Shown here one piece after another: positions 17,274 to 26,550 of a stretch of 64,000 nt of DNA. Position 1 is the first letter of the stretch; the number at the start of each line of letters is the position of its first letter. Where the stretch lies: positions 186,001 to 250,000 of the forward strand of contig CDRNVI010000041.1 of assembly GCA_977017575.1 (NCBI GenBank). The letters are read 5' to 3'. Under the pieces are notes generated by a model, which did no database searches, was not told the DNA's origin, and was given only the letters and a program-made list of their open reading frames with translations. The DNA comes from Paramoeba atlantica. Taxonomy: Eukaryota > Discosea. Position numbers and translations under genes: made by a program.

Positions 17274-19913
17274 ATGCTTGCGCGCGGTAGACCAATTTCA
17301 CTTGGCATTCTGAAAAATAGATGTTTGGCATTTCCTGCGTTCTCTCGCTTGATTCGTACGAATACTGTGTCGTTTGGCACAAGTGGGAGCTTGTCTTCTC
17401 TCGAGACCCTATCAACACCTAGTTTTGGGCCTTTGGTTCCACCCACCTCAACTGGATCGAGCAACAGTACTCCAGTCGAGGTGTCCAATGTTTCCATGCA
17501 CGCCTTGTCGGACCTCAACGCTTCCGAGATGCACGGGCCCTGGCTATTGATCCTTCCGGAACTTGACTATTCGGGGGGAAAGGACAGCCAGCCCATTCCC
17601 TCCGGAGAACTTTTGATGCTTCCCTGCGGCACGGCTTATTACCGTCCAGGTGCAGAGTTAGGCTACGGTGTCGGAAAATTTGAGGTAACGGCTGGCGGCA
17701 TGCTTCAAATGCGCTTGGAAATCTATGTCTACGCACAGACTTCCAAGCAACCTGCGACTAACTCACGAATTCTTACTTTTGAAGGAATTGTACAAAACGC
17801 AAAAATTGGATCGCACAATGCTGAGATCTACACTTGTAACGGAAAAGTAGCGTTGGAGGGAAGCGACATGGCCACTGGGGAATTCCAGATGGCAAAAATG
17901 GCAAATTGGAACGCCGAGACGCAAAATCCTCCTCCGTATGCCCCCAATGAGGAGCTGATGCGGGAGCTGGAGAAAGTGATACCCCCGATCGAGTCTTTTC
18001 CTCGCCGTCGTCGTGTGGACTTCACTAAGCATTCCGTTGGCACGATTCCTCATGTGTACTATGTACCCGAATGGGTGACCACTGAGGAGGAATCCACCAT
18101 GCTGCGTATTCTCAAAAATACCCCATCGGAGGTAAAGTCAAAACTTCAGAAGCGTCTGGTCCAGGAGTACGGTGGCTCCATGTGTTCCACTTGCAATACC
18201 AGCTTTGTATCGGAGGGCAACCTGCCCACGTGGTGCAACCAGGTCTGTGACGGATTGCTGCAAAGCTCTGTCTTTACCCCTGCGACATTTCCAAACAACG
18301 TACGAGTGCATGAGTATCAGCCGGGAGAAGGGATCGCACCCCACGTGGACGGTCCTATTTACGTCCCGCGTGTTGCCATTCTCTCACTTGCCGCCCCTAC
18401 GCTTATCTCGTTTTACCCTCGCCGTGAGCCCTATACCAACCCCATGGACCACTACGATGACACGTTCAAATTTGATGGGGAGATCGCGAAGGAGCGACCG
18501 ATCCAAAGTTTAATACTGGAGCCACGCTCCTTGCTTGTCTTTTCGAGCGACGCCTACTGGTTGCATCCTCATGGGATTACCGATAAATTGGAAGACTCGC
18601 TGTTAGAGGAGCATGCGGGTCCGATTGTGAATCGAAGCGTTGTGCACTGCGTTCCGCCCACAGCAACAAAACTTGCACGGAAGTACCGAGTAGGGGTCAC
18701 GGTCCGCAATTTGCTCCCCCGATGCAATCATCAGCCTACTCGCGCTGAGTACTTTCTTTCTCGGGCGTTGCACATTACGGAAGGAGCAACCCCCAAAAAG
18801 CACATTCCTATGAAAACTAAGACCAAGAGCACAATGCCTGCTTCATTGGACACCAAACCCCCGCACCCTACCTCAACATCTACACCGGCAAAAGCCATAC
18901 CCCAAGCCCCTGAACCCACCCCACGCCGTTTCACCCTTCCTCGTCTTCGAACCCCCACAACGTCGGAAGCCCCGACCGTATCTTCCTCCCCACCCTCCAC
19001 GCCTACCACGACGTCCCCTGTCTCCCCCACCCCTCCACCCCCCTCCCCTTCGAAATTTTCCCACCCCTCAACTCCCCCTCTCCATCCCCCAACCGCCGCT
19101 TCTCCACGACACCACGACACCCCCACCGTACCCCCGGCCCTACCCACAACCCCTCCCCCTCCCCTCCCCCCGGGGTACCCCCCCTACCCACATGTCCCCT
19201 ACCCCCCCATCTACCCCCTGGGTGTCTACCCCTGTGTGTACCCCGTAGTGCACACACCCCCCTATGCCCTGTGGAACACATGTAACCACAGTACAATGGT
19301 TAACCCCAATACAATGGTTAACCCCAATGCAATGGTTAACCCCAATGCAACGGTTAACCCCAATGCAATGGGTATCCACAACACAATGGTTAACCCCAAT
19401 GCAACGGTTAACCCCAATGCAATGGGTATCCACAACACAATGGTTAACCCCAATGCAATGGGTAGCCACACTACAATGGGTAACCCCAGTACTATGGTTA
19501 ACCCCAATACAATGGGTAGCCCCACACAAAGTAATCCGGGCTCACAGGGGACACAAGATACAAATACAAGTCCAGAGAATACGGTGATGGGATCCCATGG
19601 GGAGGGAATGAAAGACACAAGTAGAGTTCGGGAAGCTGGGGAACAGTACGGGGGGGACACGCTCAAACAAGCGTTAGAGGAGAGTAAGGAACGCGTGAGT
19701 GCGTTACGTGGTGATGTTGCGGCACTGCAAAAAGTGGTGGAGGGGTTTCAGAAGGCCACGAATGCGATACTGCAGGCGATGGTGGAGAACCATGTGAAGG
19801 CGAAACAGGATCAGGGGCTTGCGTTGGATGCCATGTGTAAAGCGGTGGTGGAAACGAATGCGATGGTGAAACAGATGGCACAAACTGTGAAGGATAAGTT
19901 GATTGAAAACTAA
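17274..19913 (+). CDS. ALKBH6-like 2-oxoglutarate/Fe(II) dioxygenase with long extensions
   Basis: The product is 879 residues, against about 240 for typical ALKBH6. Three parts are visible. Residues 1-250: an Arg/Ser-rich start that could be a mitochondrial presequence (MLARGRPISLGILKNR), then an unrecognised beta-rich domain. Residues about 255-490: the AlkB-type domain, with VYYVPEWVTTEEESTMLRIL (ALKBH6: VYYVP.FI..EE...LL), LPTWCNQVCD, the iron ligand motif YQPGEGIAPHVDGPIY (H.D) and RPIQSLILEPRSLLVFSSDA, closing with RVGVTVRNLLPR for the 2-oxoglutarate Arg. Residues about 520-880: Pro-rich stretches, an in-frame 18-base minisatellite encoding NPNAMV/NPNTMV, and a coiled coil (about 800-875). 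The ATG at 17274 follows a tract ending in CAG; no ATG lies upstream in frame. The family is thought to act on nucleic acids; the substrate here is unknown. Confidence 0.85.
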   Translation: MLARGRPISLGILKNRCLAFPAFSRLIRTNTVSFGTSGSLSSLETLSTPSFGPLVPPTSTGSSNSTPVEVSNVSMHALSDLNASEMHGPWLLILPELDYSGGKDSQPIPSGELLMLPCGTAYYRPGAELGYGVGKFEVTAGGMLQMRLEIYVYAQTSKQPATNSRILTFEGIVQNAKIGSHNAEIYTCNGKVALEGSDMATGEFQMAKMANWNAETQNPPPYAPNEELMRELEKVIPPIESFPRRRRVDFTKHSVGTIPHVYYVPEWVTTEEESTMLRILKNTPSEVKSKLQKRLVQEYGGSMCSTCNTSFVSEGNLPTWCNQVCDGLLQSSVFTPATFPNNVRVHEYQPGEGIAPHVDGPIYVPRVAILSLAAPTLISFYPRREPYTNPMDHYDDTFKFDGEIAKERPIQSLILEPRSLLVFSSDAYWLHPHGITDKLEDSLLEEHAGPIVNRSVVHCVPPTATKLARKYRVGVTVRNLLPRCNHQPTRAEYFLSRALHITEGATPKKHIPMKTKTKSTMPASLDTKPPHPTSTSTPAKAIPQAPEPTPRRFTLPRLRTPTTSEAPTVSSSPPSTPTTTSPVSPTPPPPSPSKFSHPSTPPLHPPTAASPRHHDTPTVPPALPTTPPPPLPPGYPPYPHVPYPPIYPLGVYPCVYPVVHTPPYALWNTCNHSTMVNPNTMVNPNAMVNPNATVNPNAMGIHNTMVNPNATVNPNAMGIHNTMVNPNAMGSHTTMGNPSTMVNPNTMGSPTQSNPGSQGTQDTNTSPENTVMGSHGEGMKDTSRVREAGEQYGGDTLKQALEESKERVSALRGDVAALQKVVEGFQKATNAILQAMVENHVKAKQDQGLALDAMCKAVVETNAMVKQMAQTVKDKLIEN
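19290..19525 (+). repeat. In-frame 18-base minisatellite
   Basis: About a dozen units of ATGGTTAACCCCAATGCA and variants (ATGGGTATCCACAACACA, ATGGGTAGCC) keep the reading frame of the ALKBH6-like gene and encode (M-V/G-N/I/S-P/H-N-A/T) hexapeptides. Two 66-base higher-order blocks (near 19,367 and 19,421) are nearly identical. Confidence 0.85.
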
Positions 19914-20169
19914 GAAAAATGAAAGTACTGTGCACTTTTTGAATCATCTGGAAGAGTTCCTTGTAAGAGCATGAATGATGTGAATGGGCTCGCTTCCTAT
20001 ACGTTTAGCTTTGCTAGCATTAGATGCGTGTACATCGGTACGCATTCACAAACATAAGTTTTTTCTCTATACAACAGAGTTTTTTCTCTGTAGACAAAAC
20101 CCAATATTTATCGCACCAAAATTCCTGAAACCTTTTTTCCATAATTAAATTTATAGGTTTTACTCGTTT

Positions 20170-20901
20170 ATGTCCGACATCGAGGAACCTCCTACCAAAA
20201 GGTCACGAGTAGGAAAAATTTCGAGCATTTCTTTGCCTGTCGAAATCGAATTCGTACGCTTTATTCGAGACATTCAGAACCCCTACGCCTCCTGGGACGG
20301 GGAGACTCAAATCAGTGAGTGGAGCGGAATCCGCCGATCGCACGAGACACACTATCACATACATTGGAGTAATCGAAATCTTCGCGGATCCTTGTACTGG
20401 GAGTGTATTCCTCCGAATATCGTTTCTCTTGATCTCACAGCCAATCAACTACGCGGGAACGTGACTTTGGCGTTTGTTCCGTCCTGTTGTCATCGAATAA
20501 AACTCGGTCATAACTCATTTGGTCCGGGCTTGGATATGTCGGTGTTGCCGCAGTCGTTACAAATCCTTGACCTGTCAGAAAATCGATTTCGAACGCCCTT
20601 GGAACTGCGGAATCTCCCGCGACAACTTACACATCTGATATTGCATCACAACAGCTTTACAGGTACTCTTCGTATGTCTGATGTTCCCGCTTCATTGTCT
20701 CTTCTAGATGTTCAGTACAATAAAATTACACTTTTGGAGTCGGCCGAGACACCTTGTACCGTTCGGTACAACGACAATCCATTCCGCAATAGTTTAGGAA
20801 AGGGACAGCCTATCCTTGATGATTTGTTTCACGAAACAGCGTCTAAAGGGCAACCCTCAGTGAAGGATTTGTTTCACAAACAGAAGGCTTCACCTGAGTA
20901 G
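20170..20901 (+). CDS. Leucine-rich-repeat family protein, divergent member
   Basis: The product is 243 residues and belongs to the same family as the genes at 11-14.5 kb. It shares the RVGK basic lead-in, the LP.E.EFVRFIRDIQNPYASW cap helix and about five repeats with L..N.F...L.L..LP (for example LPQSLQILDLSENRFRTPLEL). The cap Cys pair is lost (ISEWSGIRRSH where the others have CEWKGVKC). The C-terminus ends in two copies of KGQPxxxDLFH (GQPILDDLFHE, GQPSVKDLFHK). The start ATG sits 16 bases after an AG (tttatag) behind a T-rich tract. Strong divergence from the others with an intact frame suggests an older duplicate with its own role. Confidence 0.8.
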   Translation: MSDIEEPPTKRSRVGKISSISLPVEIEFVRFIRDIQNPYASWDGETQISEWSGIRRSHETHYHIHWSNRNLRGSLYWECIPPNIVSLDLTANQLRGNVTLAFVPSCCHRIKLGHNSFGPGLDMSVLPQSLQILDLSENRFRTPLELRNLPRQLTHLILHHNSFTGTLRMSDVPASLSLLDVQYNKITLLESAETPCTVRYNDNPFRNSLGKGQPILDDLFHETASKGQPSVKDLFHKQKASPE

Positions 20902-21274
20902 AATTTGTGAATTAGAGGTGTATCCTAGAGGCGGGATCCTAGAACTATTGGTTGGTGAAGTAGAAGATGCGCTTCTGGAGTCATTAATTTCAACATTTAT
21001 AGCGAATGTTACTTTCTGACGCCCGGTTTTTGGTTAAAATATGGATGCTTTCTTGCTAAATATTCTGGAACGGCTTACATTTTGCTCACAGGATCTTTTT
21101 TTTCTTAATTTTAATTTAATTGGCGATTCAAATTGTTATTCCTTCACTACAACACAACTGCATGCTATTTCCCTGAACGCGCTTGAAGTCTTTTTTGCTT
21201 TTTTTCAGTTTATGTATTCTGTTTTATCCTAAGAAGGATTTTTGACTACGATATCATCGTACTTTATTTTGTAA
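20902..21274. other. Intergenic stretch, no supported gene
   Basis: A 63-residue frame at 21041-21232 is rich in Phe/Leu because of T-rich DNA and is not supported. The T-rich tracts near 21,096-21,116 and 21,191-21,206 can serve trans-splicing of the next gene. Confidence 0.5.
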
Positions 21275-22108
21275 ATGTGTGAAATTTCGAGTCAGGAACT
21301 GACCTTAACTTCAGTTTACTATGATGTGCGAAAACCACCAAGACAGGTGCTCAAATTTCTGTTGATGTTCTTCTCGTCCATTCTTGTATTACAATTCACG
21401 TTTCTTCGTTCCATCAGATTCGATCGCGTAAATCATAGAAAATCTTATAGGAATCCTGAACAAGAAGAACATGATCAACACTCCTCCAATGCGCTCAATT
21501 TTAGTTCCACAGGTAGTGAAAAATTGAAGCTCGAAGGCTTCTACCTCAACGAAATTGTGATTGAACTTTTCTTGTTACTAAACACCCTTAGCGATAGTAT
21601 CTTTGATGAGTTGAAATCGTGGTACGACTTGTTTCAGAGAAAAAAGCACGTAACTTGTGGTGCGGGCATCTGGAATACCTGGCTCCACCGATTCCAAGTT
21701 CCGTCCTACATTCCGCTCCTACTGAACAATCTGATAATTGCCAGCATTACAGGGACTCTACTTTATACCTTCCTTTTCTACGTTGCATCGGAATCTCTTG
21801 CATTGTACGAAGACGTTGGACTGCAACTAGAAGGATATTCTTACTTCGGATTACAATGTTATCACCGTTTTATTCCTTGGGACCGTATACATGGAGTGTA
21901 CATCAACGAAAACTTTCATCGTTTTCAGGTAATTTATGTCCTTTGCATAGTATGGAGAGATTCCACGTCTCATATTCGAACAAGTGTCGCTTTCCAAGAA
22001 ACATTGCCTCGCATTGCACTCCTACAAAAGGTGTACAAAAGACTGCAATATTCGCTTTGTCATAGCGAAGAATGCTCTTATTCTGTCCCGTCGACGAAAG
22101 CTCCATAA
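21275..22108 (+). CDS. PIG-H/GPI15 subunit of GPI-GlcNAc transferase
   Basis: The product is 277 residues. PIG-H is part of the ER complex that adds GlcNAc to phosphatidylinositol, the first step of GPI anchor synthesis; GPI anchors carry the major surface proteins of kinetoplastids. Hydrophobic segments lie at about residues 24-44 and 147-170. The diagnostic PIG-H domain follows: SLALYEDVGLQLEGYSYFG, HRFIPWDRIHGVYINENFHR and FQVIYVLCIV match E.L.+..G+Q+E.......FIP...I.D+.INE......V.YYL..+. LPRIALLQKVYKRLQ near the end matches P+L..L..VY+.L+. The N-terminal 100 residues are longer than usual and partly charged. The ATG at 21275 is the first in frame. Confidence 0.85.
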   Translation: MCEISSQELTLTSVYYDVRKPPRQVLKFLLMFFSSILVLQFTFLRSIRFDRVNHRKSYRNPEQEEHDQHSSNALNFSSTGSEKLKLEGFYLNEIVIELFLLLNTLSDSIFDELKSWYDLFQRKKHVTCGAGIWNTWLHRFQVPSYIPLLLNNLIIASITGTLLYTFLFYVASESLALYEDVGLQLEGYSYFGLQCYHRFIPWDRIHGVYINENFHRFQVIYVLCIVWRDSTSHIRTSVAFQETLPRIALLQKVYKRLQYSLCHSEECSYSVPSTKAP

Positions 22109-22228
22109 TTTCATTTCTGTGTATTGAGACTTCAAAAGACTTACTGTTTGGCCTGCTTTTTTTCATACTACATCGCAATGTTTGTGATTTAAGCCTCTGA
22201 GATACATGAGATTCTAGATATTCTTGAT

Positions 22229-22248
22229 TGATTTATTTTTTTCGTAAG
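22229..22248 (+). promoter_or_regulatory. Candidate trans-splice acceptor of the SND3/PHO88 gene
   Basis: TGATTTATTTTTTTCGTAAG, then 15 bases to the ATG at 22264. It supports that ATG over upstream non-ATG starts. Confidence 0.55.
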
Positions 22249-22263
22249 CCCTTTTGTACCACA

Positions 22264-22839
22264 ATGTTTCGCCCCTCCTCTACATTACTCATGACGATTT
22301 TCATGATCGTCGTGCTCCGTACCGTTGACATGACAAAGATCGAAACGCTTCACCGCATTTACCTTGTGTACGTCACTGTACACGGCCTACTGGCTCTCGC
22401 CCTGATTGATTTGTATTTCCGTATTCTCCGACGAGCCGATCACACGAAACTTTGCTACAAGGAACCAAAGTCATTGGGCTCCGGACTTCAACCACAGGAA
22501 GGGGACGGAAACACCGAAACGACACATATGAACTATGATCTCGCAAAATGGCGCGAGTTGGCCTTTTCTCGACTTTTTCTTGGTGTGCTTATTTTGTGCT
22601 TCGTGCACTACAAATGGGGCGTAGTGCCGCCGCTGCTGTATCAGTGCGTCCATCACCCCATGACGTTGTACAACAGTCCGATTTTCCAAATCCACACGTT
22701 GGGCAAACGTGCTTATGATAATCTACAGCGCCCTTTTGCTGAACCCAATGCGCTGCTTCGAATGACGCAAGGTGCAGAGGAAAATGCGAAGCCCTCTCGC
22801 GCAGAGCGACGAAGAGAAAAATCGGAGTCGACCGAATAA
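22264..22839 (+). CDS. SND3/PHO88 family ER membrane protein
   Basis: The product is 191 residues, close to yeast PHO88 (188). The yeast protein acts in the SRP-independent (SND) route that brings tail-anchored and other membrane proteins to the ER. Hydrophobic helices are at about residues 7-22, 30-52 and 97-118. The family core is clear: THMNYDLAKWRELAFSRLFL (MTYDLAKLRE....), VHYKWGVVPPLLYQCVHHPM (HFK.....PL+IQ), LYNSPIFQIHTLGKRAYDNL followed by QRPFAEPN (L.S..+KIH+.GK.A.G.L+RPF..P). A basic tail (RAERRREKSE) follows, typical of the cytosolic end. The ATG at 22264 lies 15 bases behind an AG after atttatttttttcgtaag, a good acceptor. Confidence 0.85.
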   Translation: MFRPSSTLLMTIFMIVVLRTVDMTKIETLHRIYLVYVTVHGLLALALIDLYFRILRRADHTKLCYKEPKSLGSGLQPQEGDGNTETTHMNYDLAKWRELAFSRLFLGVLILCFVHYKWGVVPPLLYQCVHHPMTLYNSPIFQIHTLGKRAYDNLQRPFAEPNALLRMTQGAEENAKPSRAERRREKSESTE

Positions 22840-23199
22840 AAAACGAGCGAATAAAGCCAGTGGCTCTAATTATTAAACCATCCGCTTTTTATACGAGTTT
22901 TACAGTATGTATGTTGAGATCCCTAATGCATGTTTTTTAATCTCTCTTTGTAACGCTAATCACATGCTTTTGCTTATTTAGCTTTCGCATTATTTCTTCT
23001 TCCCTTCTTTCTTTCCTTGATTTTTGCGTAGATGTTGTGCGGTGGGCTACGTATGGCAAACCACTTGTATCGTAAAAACGATTAGGCGCTTCTCTTTCAT
23101 ATACAGGATAAGTCCTCTTCAAAAGCAGTCACACTGCTTGGTTATTGTAAATGTTTCTTTGAGCATTCTCCATTAAATTTTTTAAACACGTACCGAACA
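22840..23199. other. Intergenic stretch with long pyrimidine tract
   Basis: The stretch 22,995-23,025 is strongly pyrimidine-rich (ttatttcttcttcccttctt) and ends in a GTAG, a likely acceptor region for the next gene. A short minus-strand frame (22937-23122) is the purine-rich mirror of this tract and was not accepted. Confidence 0.6.
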
Positions 23200-23973
23200 A
23201 TGAATTGCCCACTTCTATTTTCATCGCAGCCTTCTCGAAATCGAGATTGTTCCTTGATTCACCTTCTCTTTGATTTAATACAGGCAGATGTCAAACTAGG
23301 TGACTGTGTAGCCCAACGATGTGCAGCAGAGTTTTTGCATCGACTGCGGGCGTTAGATACGTATGAAGACTTTCCTGTAGATTATCGGCGCATGTTCAGC
23401 GTGTACATCATTCTGACTGATGTTCGAAAGAACGTATCGGATATTACTGCTCTCCGAGACATGTGTCAACGTTTAAAAGAAATAGACATCGTGAATAAAT
23501 TGAAATTGCTATTAGATTCATATGAATCTTTATCGAATGCAACATCGAACTCATACAAAGAGTTGAATCTTTTGTCGCGTATGTTGGAAAAGTTTGAAAC
23601 GGGATCCGTAGATGAACAATGTGAAGTTGCTGAGTTGGAAGCTTTATCAAAGTATGCTCAAAACACGACATTGAACGTATGCTGCTTCGTCATAGAAACA
23701 CTCTCTAGGAATATGAGCAGTGAGACAAATACCTCAAATGATGTAGTCGGAAGATCGCACCATCCATCCATTTATTTTCACGTCACGTATGATGCGAAGT
23801 CCGAGCATCAACCACGTCGCAAAGATCAATGTGAGCTGTTCAACAATGCTACGAAAGCGATGCACGTTCAAAGGACCTACGCACTAAGACACCATTCAAT
23901 GTCAACCTCGTCTCACAATATCGAAGGTGGCAACAAGAGCGCGTACATCCTTCTAGAGGAGCAATACTCATAG
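23200..23973 (+). CDS. Hypothetical protein, helical
   Basis: I do not recognise this 257-residue protein. Residues 15-165 look all-helical (IHLLFDLIQADVKLGDCVAQ, LRDMCQRLKEIDIVNKLKLL, LLSRMLEKFETG), resembling a helical-repeat or adaptor fold. The last 90 residues are polar, rich in His, Ser and Asn, and probably disordered. It lacks a signal peptide and membrane segments. The ATG at 23200 follows a T-rich stretch (ttaaattttttaaacacg). Strand and spacing fit the gene array, and the frame is longer than expected by chance. Confidence 0.6.
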   Translation: MNCPLLFSSQPSRNRDCSLIHLLFDLIQADVKLGDCVAQRCAAEFLHRLRALDTYEDFPVDYRRMFSVYIILTDVRKNVSDITALRDMCQRLKEIDIVNKLKLLLDSYESLSNATSNSYKELNLLSRMLEKFETGSVDEQCEVAELEALSKYAQNTTLNVCCFVIETLSRNMSSETNTSNDVVGRSHHPSIYFHVTYDAKSEHQPRRKDQCELFNNATKAMHVQRTYALRHHSMSTSSHNIEGGNKSAYILLEEQYS

Positions 23974-24218
23974 GCATGGGTTGCACGTGACTAGAGTATG
24001 CTGGGTATCTTTTTTTCTGATTTATTTGATTTCTACACTTGAGGGTGAAGCCTTAAAGATTTTAATGCACGGTGCGAATTGTTCTGTTTTGGCTACACTA
24101 AATAACAACGCTAATTCATTTCTTCTGCTTGGAAAATCTTTATCTACCTGTCGTATTTTCACGAGAAATCAATGTCATTTTTATAGCACAGACTGTTCAC
24201 ATCGTGATTGGAAAGTGA

Positions 24219-26243
24219 ATGGGACGTCTTGCGCTATATTCCGATGTGAGTGGTGTACATTGGATAGATTTTTCTGAGGAAGAGTTGCCATCTGAGGAAT
24301 TCAATCGTAATTCGAAGCATACTGTACGTCTTCCAGATGCCCTCAAAGCAAAACGAAAACCTGTCCAACCGACGGAGGACATCTGCTTGCCGCCAGACTT
24401 GTTAGCACTGAAGTGGCGCCCTTCACAGTATACCGAACTCCTCAGCGATGAAACCTGCAACCTGCAAGTTATGGCCTACTTTCAATCATACGCTGAACTA
24501 TTCCAAAAGCAATCGACAGCCACACGGCACGAGGAGGATGCGGACGTTCCTTATCGCGCATTGTTACTCACCGGACCCCCTGGAGTGGGTAAGAGTACTG
24601 TGTGTAACGTCATAGCCTCCCACTGGGGATTCCACACAATAGAGATCAACGCGAGTAGGGAGCGTAGTGAGGGGGCCCTCGCAAAGACGCTTCAAACCGT
24701 CCTGCAGGCCGCAAAGAATCAGTCCATTGCGGAGGGTGAAGGGAAAAACTTTCTTCTCATTGAGGAGGTAGATGGGATTTCTCCCAGTGGACTCAGCGCG
24801 TTGACGAATCATGGGCTAAAGTCCAACGTGCCGGTCCCGATTATATGCATTGCAAATGACTTGTACACACCCACGTTGCGCACATTGAGGCAACAGAGCG
24901 TGGTTGGGGTCATACAGTTTCCCGCTGTCCAGGAGTCACGTATGGCCTCTCGATTTCTTCGCATCATCACTAGTGAGGGGCTATATCCCTCTCTCGGGCC
25001 TACAGAGAAGTCCATGTTAGTAAAACGCATTGCGGCGACCTCCGAAGGGGATATGCGAAAAGGTCTCAATCTTCTTCAGTTTGCTTTTCTTCCCGCAGAA
25101 ACGGATGAAGTCGAAGGCTCAGCTCTCACAAGCACACCATTTCATCTCTGGAAACGTGTATTCCGAAGAGGGTCGTTGGAGGATGAGGCCACCAAAAAGC
25201 TGGTGCATGTGCGTGAACTGGCTGCTAAACTTCGGAATTTTGAAGACCTTGCTTTAGCCTCCGCAGGGGTGTATGAGAACTATCTGAGTTATTTGGGCAC
25301 TGGGGACTACACATATGACCGCGGATTACACACATGTAGGGCAGCGGAATGGTGGACAACCAGCGATCGCAGAAAACAAACAGTTGCTGACACGGATATG
25401 GTATGTGCGGCTGTAGCCGCCACTCATATTTCTTGCCAGGGCCATCGAACCGCCACACCCTCCTTGCATTGGCCTCGCTGCGCGAGCGCATGCACCTCAC
25501 TTAGCGGAATACGACAAGGCGAGCTAACCGAGCTCTCTCAGTTATACACCGTGAACAGAGGCGTGTTTATGAGCCCGTGGGATGTATTACTGGAGTACGT
25601 ACCGTGTGTGCATTCCCTCTGTACGGCCTTACGAGAGAAAATGCCCTCTGCGAGATCGGTTTCTCATTTGGACATGCTATCCGCGGAAAGGATCGCATAC
25701 GTTTCATATGTCGCGGAAGTGTTGCGGTGCTACGCCCCGTCCCTACTCACTTCTGGGATACATGCAGCGTCTACCGCGCGTCTGTCCGCGAAGAACCGAT
25801 TCGCCAATCAGAAAGTGGAGGTAGAATCAGATGCTGCGAATTCCGTGCATCTACTTGGCTCCTCTCTTCTTCCTGTGCATGTGCAGGGTTTTCTGTGCGA
25901 AGCCTATGCTAGGCAAGGAAACCGAGACCAAAAGCATAAGGCCGGTTCCGGTACTTCGGCAGAAATTTCATCCGCATCTGGCCAAAGGAAATCGATGGGT
26001 AACTCAGTAAGTAAGACACGTGAGGCACAGAGCGATAAGATCGTAGAGCCACCGAAAAAGGTACAAAAGCGAAGGGATCCTTTTCATAAGTTTAGGAAGG
26101 TCACTGTTGAATCATCAGACGGAAATAGCATCTCCGACTCGAAAAATACAAGCATAGTTACGGTACATAAGGTTCGGTACAAGCCTAGCGTCGCTACGAC
26201 TTCATCGGTGCGAAGAGATGCCTTTATTGAAGATTTTCTGTAA
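24219..26243 (+). CDS. CTF18: CTF18, large subunit of the alternative clamp loader
   Basis: The product is 674 residues. CTF18-RFC loads PCNA and supports sister-chromatid cohesion. LALKWRPSQYTELLSDE (residues about 67-83; CTF18: W.P..Y.ELLSD), Walker A GPPGVGKST (about 119-127), INASRERS, Walker B FLLIEEVDG (about 180), and CIANDLYTPTLRTLRQQS, a CTF18 signature (C+CNDLYAP.LR.LR), define the AAA+ domain. SEGDMRKGLNLLQF is sensor 2. The middle is the family's helical collar. The end VRYKPSVATTSSVRRDAFIE, then DFL, matches the C-terminal peptide (V+Y+...S.AVRR...++DFL) that binds the CTF8-DCC1 module in other eukaryotes, so the full complex is likely present. It is shorter than animal CTF18 (about 975) owing to a reduced N-terminus. 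Confidence 0.9.
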   Translation: MGRLALYSDVSGVHWIDFSEEELPSEEFNRNSKHTVRLPDALKAKRKPVQPTEDICLPPDLLALKWRPSQYTELLSDETCNLQVMAYFQSYAELFQKQSTATRHEEDADVPYRALLLTGPPGVGKSTVCNVIASHWGFHTIEINASRERSEGALAKTLQTVLQAAKNQSIAEGEGKNFLLIEEVDGISPSGLSALTNHGLKSNVPVPIICIANDLYTPTLRTLRQQSVVGVIQFPAVQESRMASRFLRIITSEGLYPSLGPTEKSMLVKRIAATSEGDMRKGLNLLQFAFLPAETDEVEGSALTSTPFHLWKRVFRRGSLEDEATKKLVHVRELAAKLRNFEDLALASAGVYENYLSYLGTGDYTYDRGLHTCRAAEWWTTSDRRKQTVADTDMVCAAVAATHISCQGHRTATPSLHWPRCASACTSLSGIRQGELTELSQLYTVNRGVFMSPWDVLLEYVPCVHSLCTALREKMPSARSVSHLDMLSAERIAYVSYVAEVLRCYAPSLLTSGIHAASTARLSAKNRFANQKVEVESDAANSVHLLGSSLLPVHVQGFLCEAYARQGNRDQKHKAGSGTSAEISSASGQRKSMGNSVSKTREAQSDKIVEPPKKVQKRRDPFHKFRKVTVESSDGNSISDSKNTSIVTVHKVRYKPSVATTSSVRRDAFIEDFL

Positions 26244-26550
26244 ATGGTGCCATCATTTCTGTATTTCGCATGCCCTGTTGCAGAATTTTTTACACGCCTA
26301 CGGTTTTTCTATCATATAAAATTGGCATTGTCAACAGACGAGTGGCAATAATATTTTACTTCAAACTAACATCTCTGATTCATATTTTTTTGCATAGGGG
26401 AGACCTGAAAACACAACGGCTGTGTATTGAACCAATCATTTCCTTTCTCTAAGCAGTGAATGATTAGTAAATGATCAAATTGTTCCCTACAGTGGTGAAT
26501 TAGAAGGTAAGAAATATTGATGTATGGCTAGTCACTCGGGCCTATGAATA
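26244..26550. other. Intergenic stretch, no supported gene
   Basis: AT-rich, with no frame of interest. A pyrimidine-rich stretch near 26,441 (tttcctttctctaag) may give the next gene its acceptor. Confidence 0.5.

Noticed and set aside
22937-23122. Minus-strand frame of 61 residues rich in Lys/Arg/Glu
   Set aside because: It is the mirror of a long pyrimidine tract, runs against the direction of all neighbours and has no recognised motif.
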